Counted from the stretch's first letter, positions 8,441 through 17,269 are shown. The stretch is DNA of 64,000 nt from Neomoorella stamsii (GCF_002995805.1 NZ_PVXL01000025.1:1-64000); one strand, 5' to 3'. Notes: generated by a model from the letters alone, not told the origin. Made by a program: numbers and translations.

Positions 8441-9064
8441 ATGTTGCTGGCAACGCTACTTTTAGCCCTGGCCGCCAGCCTGGATGGCCTGGGTGTGGGG
8501 CTTTCCTATGGCCTGAGGAAGATTAAGCTGCCCTGGCTTTCCCTGGGGCTGATTGCTCTGGTATCCACGGCGGTCAGCGTCCTGGCCATGGCCGGCGGCC
8601 ACCTGGTGGCCAGGATATTTAATCCAACTCTTGCCGGGCGCCTGGGCGCTGTTATATTATTAACCCTGGGACTGAGCATTATTTTTGAGGCCTACCTGAA
8701 AAAAGACGAGCCCGGGGCGGCAGGAGAGACTTTAATAAAATTGCGCCTTCACCGCCTCGGCCTGGTAATCCAGATTTTAAAGGAACCCTGCCGGGCTGAC
8801 CAGGATTTTTCTGGAAGTATTAGCAGCCAGGAGGCCATGACCCTGGGGCTGGCCCTGGCCCTGGATACCCTGGGGATAGGCTTTGGCGCCGCTGCCGCCG
8901 GTTTTTCCCTCTTCCTGACGCCTGTATTCATTGGCTGCTGCCAGTTGCTCCTGGTCCAGGCAGGCCTGGTCCTAGGGCGACGCTGGCAGCCAGAAAAAGC
9001 CAGCTGGCGGGGGGCAGCCCTCCCGGGATTAATTTTAATCGCCATTGGACTCTGGCGATGGTAG
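8441..9064 (+). CDS. ytaF: Sporulation membrane protein YtaF
   Basis: 207 residues, about six hydrophobic segments. Two related motifs, ALAASLDGLGVGLSYGLR near the N terminus and ALALDTLGIGFGAAAAG in the second half, show the internal duplication typical of YtaF and of the related MntP-type proteins. In Bacillus subtilis ytaF is located between mutM and coaE and is linked to sporulation; the identical order here supports the assignment. Its transport activity, if any, is unknown. The short gap from mutM (78 bp) and the overlap or abutment with coaE suggest one operon. Confidence 0.85.
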   Translation: MLLATLLLALAASLDGLGVGLSYGLRKIKLPWLSLGLIALVSTAVSVLAMAGGHLVARIFNPTLAGRLGAVILLTLGLSIIFEAYLKKDEPGAAGETLIKLRLHRLGLVIQILKEPCRADQDFSGSISSQEAMTLGLALALDTLGIGFGAAAAGFSLFLTPVFIGCCQLLLVQAGLVLGRRWQPEKASWRGAALPGLILIAIGLWRW

Positions 9065-9075
9065 GAGCAATGTTG

Positions 9076-9687
9076 ATGTTCATCATCGGCCTTACCGGCG
9101 GTATTGCCAGCGGTAAAAGTACTGTGGCCGGGATTTTAAAAGAACTGGGGGCTAAAGTCATCGACACCGACCAGGTGGCCAGGGAGGTAGTGCTTCCCGG
9201 TGAGCCTGCCTACCGGGACATTGTCGCCGCCTTTGGCCGGGGGATTTTACAGCCTGATGGCCACCTCAACAGGCGGGCTCTGGGCCGTATAGTTTTTAGT
9301 GATGCTGCCGCTCGGGAACTGTTAAACGCCATTACCCACCCCCGCATCCGGGAGAAAGTCCAGGCGCAAATAGCGGCTTTACGGCAGGCTGACTCGGAGG
9401 CGGTGGTGGTTATTGAGGCACCTCTCTTAATTGAAGCCGGCTTGGACGACATGGTGGATGCCATCTGGGTGGTAACCGCACCGGCAACGGTGCGGTTAAA
9501 AAGATTGATGGAACGGGACAACCTCTCGCCCCAGGAAGCTGAAAGCCGTCTCAAGGCCCAGATGGGCGAAAGGGAAAGGTTGCGCCACGCCACCCGTATT
9601 ATTCCTACCGGTGGCGATTTGAGCGCCACCCGTGCCGCAGTCCTGGCAGCCTGGCAGGAACTTCAGCGGGCGGAAAGGTTGTCATGA
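9076..9687 (+). CDS. coaE: Dephospho-CoA kinase
   Basis: 203 residues. The Walker A motif is GLTGGIASGKST at the N terminus, followed by IDTDQVAREVV and the lid and CoA-binding part VVIEAPLLIEAGL; length and motifs match CoaE. It phosphorylates dephospho-CoA in the last step of CoA synthesis. ATGs occur at 9058, 9070 and 9076; the last is chosen because TAGGAG lies eight bases before it. It directly follows ytaF. Confidence 0.95.
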   Translation: MFIIGLTGGIASGKSTVAGILKELGAKVIDTDQVAREVVLPGEPAYRDIVAAFGRGILQPDGHLNRRALGRIVFSDAAARELLNAITHPRIREKVQAQIAALRQADSEAVVVIEAPLLIEAGLDDMVDAIWVVTAPATVRLKRLMERDNLSPQEAESRLKAQMGERERLRHATRIIPTGGDLSATRAAVLAAWQELQRAERLS

Positions 9688-9706
9688 AGAAAGGATCCTG
9701 TTGGCA

Positions 9707-10258
9707 ATGTTAAAAACCTGGCGCCGTTACCTGTGGCTGCTGGTACTGGTGGCGCTGCTTTCTTTCCTCCTTCCCCGGGCGGCCCGGCTCCTGTACCCCC
9801 TCCCTTACCGGGAAATTATCGTAACCTATGCCCACCGGGAAGGGCTGGACCCCCTCCTGGTAGCAGCCGTCACCCGGGTGGAAAGCAAATTTTATCCCCG
9901 GGCCCAGTCCGAACAGGGCGCCCGGGGGTTGATGCAGCTGATGCCGGAAACAGCCAGGCTGGCTGCCGGGCAGCTGGGGTTACCCTACGATCCTGACCGG
10001 CTCTTTTCCCCGGAATATAACCTGCGCTTGGGCAGCTGGTACCTTGCTGCCCTCCTGCGGGAATTTGGTAACCTCACCCCGGCCCTGGCTGCCTATAACG
10101 GCGGCCGGGGTAACGTCCATAACTGGCTGGAGAGGGGCATCTGGGACGGTAACAGCCGCAACTTAAGCCAGGTTCCCTTCCCCGAAACCAGGGAGTTTGT
10201 CCGCCAGGTGCTCCAGAATTACCGGATATACCGTATCTTATATCCCGATGTGCGGTAG
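9707..10258 (+). CDS. Lytic transglycosylase (SLT domain), membrane anchored
   Basis: 183 residues. An N-terminal membrane anchor (LWLLVLVALLSFLLP) is followed by a transglycosylase domain with the catalytic Glu in AVTRVESKFYP, the GARGLMQLMPETA motif and ALAAYNGG. It cleaves the peptidoglycan glycan strand outside the membrane. The start may be ATG 9707 or the in-frame TTG at 9701, which has a better spaced AAAGGA box; sequence further upstream overlaps coaE and is not family-like. It is the last gene of the polA operon. Confidence 0.9.
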   Translation: MLKTWRRYLWLLVLVALLSFLLPRAARLLYPLPYREIIVTYAHREGLDPLLVAAVTRVESKFYPRAQSEQGARGLMQLMPETARLAAGQLGLPYDPDRLFSPEYNLRLGSWYLAALLREFGNLTPALAAYNGGRGNVHNWLERGIWDGNSRNLSQVPFPETREFVRQVLQNYRIYRILYPDVR

Positions 10259-10337
10259 CAGGTATTTGGCCGTGGAAGCAGAATAATATAGGGAAACCTT
10301 TGGCAAAATGAACTTACAGGTCGAGGAGTGGATTTTA

Positions 10338-11378
10338 ATGGCGACGGAGGTCATGGATTCCCTGGCCAAGGTACGGCAGCTCCAGGTAGCACCTGGCAGG
10401 CGCTTCTATTCCGCCCAGCATGACGAGATAGCTAGCGGGGCAACTACCGACATATATTTTGTCCGTACTTATGAGATTCTCCAGGCACTGGGTAAGGTTG
10501 ATACTATTGTTACGGCAGAAATTTTTCCTCGCCGCGCTGGCATCCTCTGCGGCGTCAATGAGGTCCTGGAGTTGCTGCAGGAGAAAAGGGTTACCATCTG
10601 GGGGCTACCGGAGGGGAGCACCTTTTCCCCCAAGGAAGTGGTCATGCGGATCCAGGGGCCCTACAGTGAATTTGGCCTCTTTGAGACTACCCTCCTGGGG
10701 ATGCTGGCCAGTTCCAGTGGCTGGGCTACTGCCGCCCGGGAAATCAAGGAAGCAGCCGGCGAGCATCCCTTTTTCTGCTTTGGTGCCCGCCACGTCCACC
10801 CGGCCGTGGCCCCGGTCATGGAGCGGGCGGCCATTATCGGCGGCGCCAGTGGCGCCAGCTGTATTCTAGCAGCCAAACTGGCCGGCAAGGAGCCCCAGGG
10901 GACGGTCCCCCACGCCATTTTCCTCATTATTGGCGATACTGTCGAGGGAGCCCTGGCTTATGATCGCCTTATGCCCCCTGATGCTAAACGGACCATCCTC
11001 GTCGATACCTTTAAGGACGAAGCGGAAGAAGCCCTGCGGGTAGCGGTAGCCCTGGGGCCAGCCCTGGCCGGGGTACGCCTGGATACCCCCAGCGAGCGGG
11101 GCGGTGTTACCCCGGAGCTGGTGCGGGAGGTGCGCTACCGCCTGGATACCGCCGGCTTTAACCATGTGAGGATTTTTGTCTCCGGCGGCCTGACACCGGA
11201 GCGTATCCGCGCCCTCATTGAAGCCGGAGCCGATGCCTTTGGTGTGGGTAGCTATATTTCGGGGGCAGCGCCCATTGATATGACTATGGATTTAAAGGAG
11301 GTTGACGGCCGGCCGGTGGCCAAGCGCGGCCGCCTGCCCGGAATTATCCCCAACCCCAGGCTGGAAAAACTCAAGTAG
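10338..11378 (+). CDS. Nicotinate phosphoribosyltransferase
   Basis: 346 residues. The N-terminal part has SAQHDEIASGATTDIYFVRT, and the barrel has GARHVHPAVAPVMERAAIIGGASG, ILVDTFKDEAEEAL, VRLDTPSERGG and IFVSGGLTPERIRALIEAGADAFGVGSYIS. These are hallmarks of NAPRTase, which makes nicotinate mononucleotide from nicotinic acid and PRPP. The protein resembles the short archaeal-type enzymes. The start at 10338 is chosen because GAGGAG lies nine bases upstream; an ATG at 10308 has no ribosome site. It is isolated from nadE at 41.8 kb. Confidence 0.9.
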   Translation: MATEVMDSLAKVRQLQVAPGRRFYSAQHDEIASGATTDIYFVRTYEILQALGKVDTIVTAEIFPRRAGILCGVNEVLELLQEKRVTIWGLPEGSTFSPKEVVMRIQGPYSEFGLFETTLLGMLASSSGWATAAREIKEAAGEHPFFCFGARHVHPAVAPVMERAAIIGGASGASCILAAKLAGKEPQGTVPHAIFLIIGDTVEGALAYDRLMPPDAKRTILVDTFKDEAEEALRVAVALGPALAGVRLDTPSERGGVTPELVREVRYRLDTAGFNHVRIFVSGGLTPERIRALIEAGADAFGVGSYISGAAPIDMTMDLKEVDGRPVAKRGRLPGIIPNPRLEKLK

Positions 11379-11470
11379 AGAATGGAAAAAGTTAAGCCAG
11401 GCCTGTGTTACGCAGGAGTGCCTGCCAGTACAAAGCCGGGTCTTGCAGGTCATTCAAGCCAGTCTTATCC

Positions 11471-11500
11471 TTGACAGGAATACCGTCCAGGGTTTATAAT
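11471..11500 (+). promoter_or_regulatory. Sigma-A promoter of tRNA-Leu(GAG)
   Basis: TTGACA at 11471-11476 and TATAAT at 11495-11500, spacer 18, sixteen bases before the tRNA. Confidence 0.85.
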
Positions 11501-11516
11501 TAACCATGCCAGACGT

Positions 11517-11601
11517 GCGGCGATGGCGGAACTGGCAGACGCGTACGTTTGAGGGGCGTATGGGTACACCCGTGCGGGTTCAATTCCCGCTCGCCGCACC
11601 A
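11517..11601 (+). tRNA. tRNA-Leu (anticodon GAG)
   Basis: 85 nt with encoded CCA. Acceptor GCGGCGA pairs with TCGCCGC; the anticodon loop TTGAGGG gives GAG; the variable arm is long as for Leu. Confidence 0.96.
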
Positions 11602-11791
11602 AATATTGATTTAAAAGGGCTCCAAAACTTTAAAATTAAATGGGACGTATCGCGGCTGACGAACCGCATACGACCAAGGGTAGTAAACCTCCTTAACCTG
11701 CTTACTTAAATACGTTAGCAGTGAGGAGGTTTATTACTTTATAGCGAAAAGGCAACGCAAAGTCAATCCCCCCTGGCAAGACCGCTGATGG

Positions 11792-11820
11792 TTGTTAATC
11801 ACGGCCTGATTGATTATACT
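11792..11820 (+). promoter_or_regulatory. Putative promoter for a leader or small RNA
   Basis: TTGTTA (11792-11797) and TATACT (11815-11820) are separated by 17 bases, about 170 bases upstream of the amidase-domain gene. Confidence 0.4.
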
Positions 11821-11826
11821 GATACC

Positions 11827-11967
11827 CGCTTCTTAACCCAGGAAGTTTTTACGATATTGCTGCCGGTGAAAGACGCTGCGTCGATATCCTGGCAGAGGCC
11901 CGCTACAATAATGGTAAAATCCGGCGCCGCCGTTTTCAATGACCCCGTCCAGGGGTCTTATCTTTTT
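11827..11967 (+). ncRNA. Candidate structured small RNA or leader
   Basis: Between the putative promoter and a terminator there are nested pairings: TTTTAC 11847-11852 with GTAAAA 11914-11919, TATTG 11855-11859 with CAATA 11906-11910, CTGCC 11860-11864 with GGCAG 11891-11895, and an inner GACG/CGTC hairpin. No known RNA family was recognised. It could also simply be the leader of the following gene. Confidence 0.3.
11941..11967 (+). terminator. Intrinsic terminator before the amidase-domain gene
   Basis: GACCCC and GGGGTC pair around GTCCA (11941-11957), followed by TTATCTTTTT. It ends the candidate small RNA or acts as an attenuator for the next gene. Confidence 0.6.
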
Positions 11968-11990
11968 CCCTTGATGAATATACATTAACG

Positions 11991-13148
11991 ATGTTGAACG
12001 CGAGGGGGATGAAGGTGGTCCGGGTTTTATTCTTGCGCCGGCGGTGGATGAAGCTAGCTGTTGCAGGCGTCATCCTCTTGGCCGGTATGGTCTTTTTCCT
12101 GCTTAATCAGAAAGGCCTGCCGGTAATGGCGCCTCCCGCCCCTGGTGAGTTAGCGGAGCACCTGACAACCATTTTCACGGCCCGGGCCAGGGCCCTGGTC
12201 AACGGTAATTATGAAGGGCTGGAGGCTTTTTATGACGCCACGACGACCAGCGGCCGGTTTGCCCTGAACCATGAAATCGGCCGCATTAAATACGTCCAGG
12301 AGTGGTTGCAAAAACGCCAGGTAACCTTGACTGGCAGTCACTTGGACCTGGCCGTTGTCGACAGCGGTAGCAAAGGGGATAAGGGCTGGGCCTCGGTATC
12401 CCAGCATCTGATCCTCAGTTACCGGCACCAAGGAGAAGCGTCAAAAGCAGTAAACCAGATGGGATTCCGTACCCTCCACTGGGTGGAACTGGTCAAGCGG
12501 GACGGCTGTTGGCTGATCAACCGCGACTGGTACTGGGATCCCTTTGAAACCGATGACCTGAAACCAGAAATCGCCCCCGGTACGGCTGTATGCAAGGTGC
12601 TACCGCCGCCGGTAAAGAGTAAATACCGCCGTGAGGCGGCGGTGGCCTATGCCGACCGCTACAGCGGCGTGCGCCTGGGTCCCGGGGATGGTCGCTATAA
12701 CCAGGCTTACCGGGACTTCACCGGCCTGGGTGGCGATTGTACCAATTTTGTTTCCCAGGTGTTAAGCGACAAAAACGCCGGCGCTTTACCCCGGGACTGG
12801 GTATGGAATTACCATAACGGCGAGGGCAGCCAAACGTGGGCCCAGGCCGAGGCCCTGGTCCATTACCTCCTGGACAGTGGCCTGGCCGTAAGAATCATGC
12901 GGGGTAATTTTGAGGAGGTTACCAGGACTCAAACCACCTACCCCCAGGGGGCCGTCAATGCCCTCCAGCCGGGGGATATCATTGCCTATGAAGAAAAGGG
13001 CGAGATCAGCCATGTGTCGGTGGTTGTCGGCCGGGATTCCGCCGGTTACCTCCTGGTCAACAGCCATACGGCTGACCGCGCCCGTGTCCCCTGGGACATG
13101 GGCTGGGACAGGCGGACGATCTACTGGCTACTGCAGGTGGTCTATTGA
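11991..13148 (+). CDS. Amidase-domain (Amidase_6) protein, membrane anchored
   Basis: Up to 385 residues. A basic N terminus and one hydrophobic segment (LAVAGVILLAGMVFFLL) anchor the protein. A middle region resembling a lipoprotein-type globular domain follows, and the C-terminal part (about 210-385) has YADRYSG, GGDCTNFVSQVL with the likely catalytic Cys, and ISHVSVVVG with the likely His. That pattern matches the putative amidase domain of NlpC-like spore and cell-wall hydrolases. Starts are ambiguous: ATG 11991 has no ribosome site; GTG 12015 lies six bases after GAGGGGG and may be the true start. Substrate unknown, probably peptidoglycan-related. Confidence 0.8.
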   Translation: MLNARGMKVVRVLFLRRRWMKLAVAGVILLAGMVFFLLNQKGLPVMAPPAPGELAEHLTTIFTARARALVNGNYEGLEAFYDATTTSGRFALNHEIGRIKYVQEWLQKRQVTLTGSHLDLAVVDSGSKGDKGWASVSQHLILSYRHQGEASKAVNQMGFRTLHWVELVKRDGCWLINRDWYWDPFETDDLKPEIAPGTAVCKVLPPPVKSKYRREAAVAYADRYSGVRLGPGDGRYNQAYRDFTGLGGDCTNFVSQVLSDKNAGALPRDWVWNYHNGEGSQTWAQAEALVHYLLDSGLAVRIMRGNFEEVTRTQTTYPQGAVNALQPGDIIAYEEKGEISHVSVVVGRDSAGYLLVNSHTADRARVPWDMGWDRRTIYWLLQVVY

Positions 13149-13261
13149 CCCTCGTTTTACCAGCCCGTGTCAAGAATAAGGAAAGTCCAGCGGCCCGCAT
13201 AAACCTGTGTTTAAAGGGGATAAACTAGCAAAAACATTTATTTTTACCTGGAGGTGACGGC

Positions 13262-13537
13262 ATGCCTGATCAGGAAAAAGAATGGGAAAAGTGGAAGGCT
13301 TCCCTTTCTATGGTGGTTAATCTGGGCGAAAAACTGGGTTTTGAGGAAAAGACCATGAACAATATAGCTTTTCGCCTGGGCAACTGGCTGGCGGAACACG
13401 TTGATCCTATGAACCGGGAGCAACGGGTCATTAAAGAACTATGGGACGTTGCCAGCGATGATGAAAGGCGGGTCCTGGCGGCCCTGATTACCAGGATGGT
13501 GAGCGATGGCCGTCGCCAGGAGGATATGGTCCATTAA
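13262..13537 (+). CDS. DUF3243 family protein
   Basis: 91 residues, soluble and highly charged, with the family pattern GEKLGFEEKTMNNIAFRLG followed by NWLAEHVDPMNREQRVIKELW. The family is common in spore-forming Firmicutes (YmfJ of Bacillus) and has no established function. The ATG follows TGGAGGTGA. It is a single-gene unit that ends at a bidirectional terminator shared with the ferredoxin gene. Confidence 0.8.
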   Translation: MPDQEKEWEKWKASLSMVVNLGEKLGFEEKTMNNIAFRLGNWLAEHVDPMNREQRVIKELWDVASDDERRVLAALITRMVSDGRRQEDMVH

Positions 13538-13540
13538 AAA

Positions 13541-13570
13541 GAGGGGGAGCTGAAACATAGCTCCCCTTTA
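13541..13570. terminator. Bidirectional terminator between DUF3243 and ferredoxin genes
   Basis: GGGGAGCT 13544-13551 pairs with AGCTCCCC 13559-13566. The minus-strand side is followed by CTCTTTTTAA, a good T-run; the plus-strand side has only a short TTTA. Confidence 0.75.
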
Positions 13571-13625
13571 GTACTTGGCTTCCCTATAGTCCGGGAACCA
13601 GGACTGGGCCCATCCCCGGTCATGA

Positions 13626-13820
13626 TTAAATTTCTTTGATAGCATCGGTTGGACAGGACTCAATGGATTCTCTGGTACAATCCTCGGCGTCTTCCGGTAC
13701 TTCCTCCACGATAACGTGAGAAAGCCCTTCATCGTCCCAGTCAAAAACACCGGGGCACAGGTCGATGCAGGTGCCACAGGCAATGCAGAGATCCTGATCA
13801 ACGCTAACCTTCAAAGTCAT
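13626..13820 (-). CDS. Single-cluster [4Fe-4S] ferredoxin
   Basis: 64 residues. The motif CIACGTCIDLCPGVF gives the cluster-binding cysteines, with the last ligand in SCPTDAI near the C terminus; an additional Cys in AEDCTRE probably forms the disulfide seen in this family. Acidic residues dominate, as in low-potential electron carriers. The start is taken at MTLKVSVDQDL; the open frame continues upstream but the extra residues are not ferredoxin-like. The G-rich box (GGGGGG) is unusually close to the ATG. It lies 58 bp downstream of the glycosyltransferase gene. Confidence 0.9.
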   Translation of the reverse strand: MTLKVSVDQDLCIACGTCIDLCPGVFDWDDEGLSHVIVEEVPEDAEDCTRESIESCPTDAIKEI

Positions 13821-13878
13821 CCCCCCAAGTCTATTCCCAAAGTATTTGCTATTGTGCACCGCCGCCCGCCATTTCATA

Positions 13879-15300
13879 CTAGCGAGTTGCCTCTTTAGTA
13901 CGCGGTGTTTTCACCCAGGTCTGGGGCTGGCGGTTCAAAGCCTTCATGATAGAAGCCGTTGTGTAGGGTAGCGGCAGGAAGAAACTGGCGAAGGGCAGGG
14001 CCAGGAGCTGCAGCGCCCCACCTAACTGCTGCCACCAGGTAACCGGCGCCATATGGCGGCTGAAGTGGCCATAGGCATAAAAAGTAAAGGCAAAGTAAAT
14101 AAATACCAGGTAGTGAAGCACAGTACGAAAGCCCAAGGGCAGGATGGAAGGATCCAGCCCGCCGTTCAGTCCCAGGAAAAGAATGGACAGTGGTACCAGG
14201 ACGGCGCCCTGGTAAAGGAGCCATTCTCCCTGGCCCTTCCAAAAGAGATTGTACAGGAGGGGCCCCCGTTTATCCCAGGAATACTGGTAGGCATAGCGGA
14301 ATTTATCGCAGACCTGGAGGTGGCCGCTACCCCAGCGCAGCCTCTGCCGGAAAAAGGCATGGAAGGTAGCGGGAGTCTGTTCGGTGCTGTAGTAAGGGAA
14401 GTATTCGGCCCAGACGCCTGTTTCCAGGTAGGCCCTTACTCCCAGTTCCAGGTCCTCCGTCAGGGCGCGGTGGTCATAGCCGCCAATACGCTCCAGCAGG
14501 CGCCGCCCCACGAAAAGGTTGGTCCCCCCTACGAAGGGCAACTTCTTCATCAATACCGGCAGGTAGATTTCATGGGAAGTGGCCTGGTAAATGGCAGCTA
14601 TTTTAGTGATGACGCCAAGCTGGTAGAAATTGCGGACCTGGAAAACCGGCCCCTGCCAGATACGCTCCCGGGGGTCGTGGAGCCATGACCAGGCTATGTA
14701 GAGCAGGACATCGGCTTCGGGATGGCTTTCGGCATCGTAAAAGCCACAGATGGTGGTCCTGGGGTCGACAAACTCCAGGCCGTAGTTCAAGGCCCGGCCT
14801 TTAGTTGATGGAATACTGTAGCCCCGGCGCGAACCCCTGAAGCGCCCGTCAAAATCATAGGGAACGGTACAGTGTTTCAGCTGCGGTACATCCTGGCGAA
14901 CGGCAAATTCCCGGATCTTGGCCTCCACTACTTCCATGGTCGTGGGACCGGTGTGTTGACCGGAAGCTTTGGCCAGGGCTTCTTTTTCGTCGGTAATTAC
15001 CAGGATCTCGTAATGGTCATTGGGATAATTTAAAGACGCCAGGTGTTCAATGGTATTGGCGATAACGTCGGCCTCGTTGCGGGCCGGGACCAGAATCGTA
15101 AAAAAAGGTAGCTCCAGGTTTTTGCTAGCTGCCAGGGCCGCCACCTTTTCCCTGTCAAGGGCTAACCGCTTGCTCCAGTAATTACGGTAGGAATACCACT
15201 TCCAAAAGAAATACCTCAGGAAGAGGGCGAAAAAAAGCAAGTAAAAGCCAACAGCAATTAGATATAAAACCTGGGCAGGGCTTATTATTTCCCAATCCAT
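13879..15300 (-). CDS. Membrane family 2 glycosyltransferase
   Basis: 473 residues. One N-terminal membrane helix is followed by a GT2 domain with FFTILVPARNEADVIANTI, GFYDAESHPE (DxD-like), ALTEDLELGVR (TED) and RQRLRWGSGHLQ (QxxRW), then three or four C-terminal helices. This is the architecture of processive, cellulose-synthase-like or poly-GlcNAc-type enzymes, so it likely builds a surface polysaccharide from a nucleotide sugar. The start at 15300 is chosen because GGGGAG lies just upstream; an ATG at 15315 has no such site. No other polysaccharide gene is nearby. Confidence 0.85.
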   Translation of the reverse strand: MDWEIISPAQVLYLIAVGFYLLFFALFLRYFFWKWYSYRNYWSKRLALDREKVAALAASKNLELPFFTILVPARNEADVIANTIEHLASLNYPNDHYEILVITDEKEALAKASGQHTGPTTMEVVEAKIREFAVRQDVPQLKHCTVPYDFDGRFRGSRRGYSIPSTKGRALNYGLEFVDPRTTICGFYDAESHPEADVLLYIAWSWLHDPRERIWQGPVFQVRNFYQLGVITKIAAIYQATSHEIYLPVLMKKLPFVGGTNLFVGRRLLERIGGYDHRALTEDLELGVRAYLETGVWAEYFPYYSTEQTPATFHAFFRQRLRWGSGHLQVCDKFRYAYQYSWDKRGPLLYNLFWKGQGEWLLYQGAVLVPLSILFLGLNGGLDPSILPLGFRTVLHYLVFIYFAFTFYAYGHFSRHMAPVTWWQQLGGALQLLALPFASFFLPLPYTTASIMKALNRQPQTWVKTPRTKEATR

Positions 15301-15488
15301 CCTTATCTCCCCCAATCAGGGTAATTGCACCGCCAACTATTATAGCATTAGAAGCCATTACCACCAATTGGTTTTAATGACGGTACAAAGGCAAGAAGTA
15401 TTCTTCAGGTAGTAAAGGACTTATTTGCCGGGGCTTTTGTCTCATTTGCTTATCATACTGCTTTATCCCTTTTCCTGGCAGCATTATA

Positions 15489-15517
15489 TTGACGGCGTAA
15501 CGGAAAAATAATATAAT
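15489..15517 (+). promoter_or_regulatory. Sigma-A promoter of ccdA-tlpA
   Basis: TTGACG 15489-15494 and TATAAT 15512-15517, spacer 17, followed by AGAGGTGA before the ccdA ATG. Confidence 0.85.
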
Positions 15518-15530
15518 CCAAAAGAGGTGA

Positions 15531-16220
15531 ATGACCTTGGGAAACGGGTCTATAGTCATGGCCTTCGCCGCCGGGATGCTATCCTTTTTTTCTCCCTGTA
15601 TTATACCTTTATTGCCGGCCTATTTTACTTACCTGGGCGGTTCGGCGGTAGCTACCGGTAAGGCAGAGGACATGGACCGCTCTTTTTTAGCCGGCCGGGC
15701 GGCCCTCTTTACCGCCGGCTTTTCCCTAATTTTTATCCTCCTGGGGGCCTCGGCCGGCGGCCTGGGCTCCCTGCTCCAGCTGTACCGTCCCTTTTTAAAC
15801 CGTGCCGGGGGAATCCTGATTATATTCTTCGGTTTGCAGGTAGCCGGAATTGTCCGCTTGCCCTTTTTAAGTCAAGAAAAAAAGTGGTACCTGCAGCCCC
15901 GGGCTCCCGGTGCCGCCCCTTCCTTTCTGCTGGGGATGGCCTTTGCCGCCGGCTGGACGCCCTGCATCGGCCCGGTCCTGGCTTCTATTTTGATTTATGC
16001 CGGCAGCCAGGCCACCCTTTTTAAGGGTATGCTTCTCCTCACCTTTTATTCCCTGGGACTGGCAGTTCCCTTTATAGCCAGCGCCCTGGCCCTAGGACCG
16101 GTTTTACGCCTTTTACGCCAGTTTTCCCGTTATTTACCCATTATATCCCTGGTAAGCGGGATTATACTTATTATTATGGGGCTGCTGGTCTTTTTCGGGC
16201 AGCTAAATACTTTTATCTAG
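15531..16220 (+). CDS. ccdA: Cytochrome c biogenesis / thiol-reductant protein CcdA
   Basis: 229 residues, six predicted membrane helices. The two conserved cysteines are in [14 protein letters not shown] and [15 protein letters not shown], the hallmark of CcdA/DsbD-type proteins that carry electrons from cytoplasmic thioredoxin across the membrane. The ATG follows an AGAGGTGA site. The neighbour is a membrane-anchored thioredoxin only 11 bp downstream, its usual redox partner. The pair may serve cytochrome c maturation or spore-coat/envelope disulfide reduction. Confidence 0.92.
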   Translation: MTLGNGSIVMAFAAGMLSFFSPCIIPLLPAYFTYLGGSAVATGKAEDMDRSFLAGRAALFTAGFSLIFILLGASAGGLGSLLQLYRPFLNRAGGILIIFFGLQVAGIVRLPFLSQEKKWYLQPRAPGAAPSFLLGMAFAAGWTPCIGPVLASILIYAGSQATLFKGMLLLTFYSLGLAVPFIASALALGPVLRLLRQFSRYLPIISLVSGIILIIMGLLVFFGQLNTFI

Positions 16221-16231
16221 GAGGAGTCTCC

Positions 16232-16738
16232 ATGCCGAAAAACTGGAAGGTGCCCCTCATAATCATTGTCATTATGTTTGCTGTCCTGGCCGCTTCCTTC
16301 ATCCTGCCGGGCCGCCAGGGCAACAAGGTCCTGGCACCCGCATTCACCCTGCCAGTCCTGGATGGCGGCCAGGTCAGCCTGGCAAGCCTTAAGGGCCAGG
16401 TGGTAGTATTGAACTTCTGGGCCACCTGGTGCCCCTACTGTGTCGCCGAAATGGAGGAACTGGACGCGGCGGCGGGGAGACTGGCGGACCGGGGGCTAAA
16501 GGTCCTGGCCATCAATATCATGCAGCGGGAGACAGAGGCCGGCATCCGGGCCTTCCTGGGAAATAAGGAGCATAATTACCTTGTACTCCTGGACCACGAC
16601 AGCCGGGTAGCGAGGAGTTACGGAGTCGGCGGTATCCCTACTACCTTTATCATCGACCGCCAGGGCCAGATCCGCCGGGTCAAACAGGGGCCCCTGGGGC
16701 CAGGAGAACTGGATAATCTTGTAAAGGATCTTCTTTGA
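16232..16738 (+). CDS. TlpA/ResA-type membrane thioredoxin
   Basis: 168 residues. An N-terminal membrane anchor ([15 protein letters not shown]) is followed by a thioredoxin fold with [17 protein letters not shown], where CPYC is the active site, and the cis-Pro loop [11 protein letters not shown]. It acts outside the membrane as a thiol-disulfide reductase fed by CcdA. The start has AGGAGG eight bases upstream. It ends the two-gene operon before a strong hairpin. Confidence 0.92.
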   Translation: MPKNWKVPLIIIVIMFAVLAASFILPGRQGNKVLAPAFTLPVLDGGQVSLASLKGQVVVLNFWATWCPYCVAEMEELDAAAGRLADRGLKVLAINIMQRETEAGIRAFLGNKEHNYLVLLDHDSRVARSYGVGGIPTTFIIDRQGQIRRVKQGPLGPGELDNLVKDLL

Positions 16739-16799
16739 CCTGCCTGTTACCTGGAACAAAATGGGCATCAATGGCTTAGTTTTCATCATGAGTAGAAAC

Positions 16800-16848
16800 T
16801 AAGGGAAACAGCCCCATTCTTATTATGGGGCTGTTTCCCTTAAAGTTT
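16800..16848. terminator. Bidirectional terminator between tlpA and DUF2680 gene
   Basis: A 17-bp perfect stem (16801-16817 with 16825-16841), 7-nt loop, between convergent genes. Flanking AAACT and AGTTT extend it weakly. The stem is long enough to terminate both directions. Confidence 0.8.
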
Positions 16849-16870
16849 AGTAAGACTAAAAACAGTGGCT

Positions 16871-17269
16871 TTATAGACCCAGGTAACCGCGCATCATGGC
16901 GGGGCCGTAGAAGGCAGAATTCTGGTTACCCTGGTTGGGGTTATTACTGAAACCTCCCATGAAACCGCGGCCCCAGCCGCCCATCATGCCATAGCCCGCC
17001 CCGCCATGGCAGGCGCCGGGAACTATACCATATTTGCTATGGTATTCTTCCATGTCCCGGATCCCTTCCTTAATCGCCTCACCTTGTTCCTTAGTTAGTT
17101 CGCCTGCTTCGACATACTTGTCGACAATTTTCTGGCGCAGCTCGATAATCTGCTGGTACAAGGCATCAATCTCTGCTTTTTGCTGGTCGGTAACTGCCGC
17201 AAAGGCTACCGGCGCCAGCACCCCCAGCATTAAAATTATGGCGAGGACGATGGCAATTTTTTTCGTCAC
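16871..17269 (-). CDS. DUF2680 family secreted protein
   Basis: 132 residues. A signal peptide (KKIAIVLAIILMLGVLAPVAFA) is followed by a helical pair of heptads (AEIDALYQQIIELRQKIVDKY) and a Gly/Met/Asn-rich C terminus with a single Cys-His stretch (PGACHGGAGYG). The domain matches the YckD-type DUF2680 proteins of unknown function. GTG 17269 is preferred over GTG 17278, because the AGGAGG box directly abuts the latter. The Met/His-rich tail suggests metal contact, which is only inference. Confidence 0.75.
   Translation of the reverse strand: MTKKIAIVLAIILMLGVLAPVAFAAVTDQQKAEIDALYQQIIELRQKIVDKYVEAGELTKEQGEAIKEGIRDMEEYHSKYGIVPGACHGGAGYGMMGGWGRGFMGGFSNNPNQGNQNSAFYGPAMMRGYLGL

Larger units (their letters stand above)
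11602..11990. other. Intergenic region with hairpins and a possible small RNA
   Basis: Two hairpins follow the tRNA: CGTATCGCGG with CCGCATACG (11646-11672) and TAAACCTCC with GGAGGTTTA plus an inner CTGCTTAC/GTTAGCAG stem (11684-11735). They are followed by a separate promoter-to-terminator stretch annotated below. No convincing protein gene is visible. Confidence 0.5.

Noticed and set aside
11788-11988. 66-codon plus-strand frame upstream of the amidase gene
   Set aside because: No ribosome site or recognisable family, and it runs through the terminator hairpin; a structured RNA fits better.
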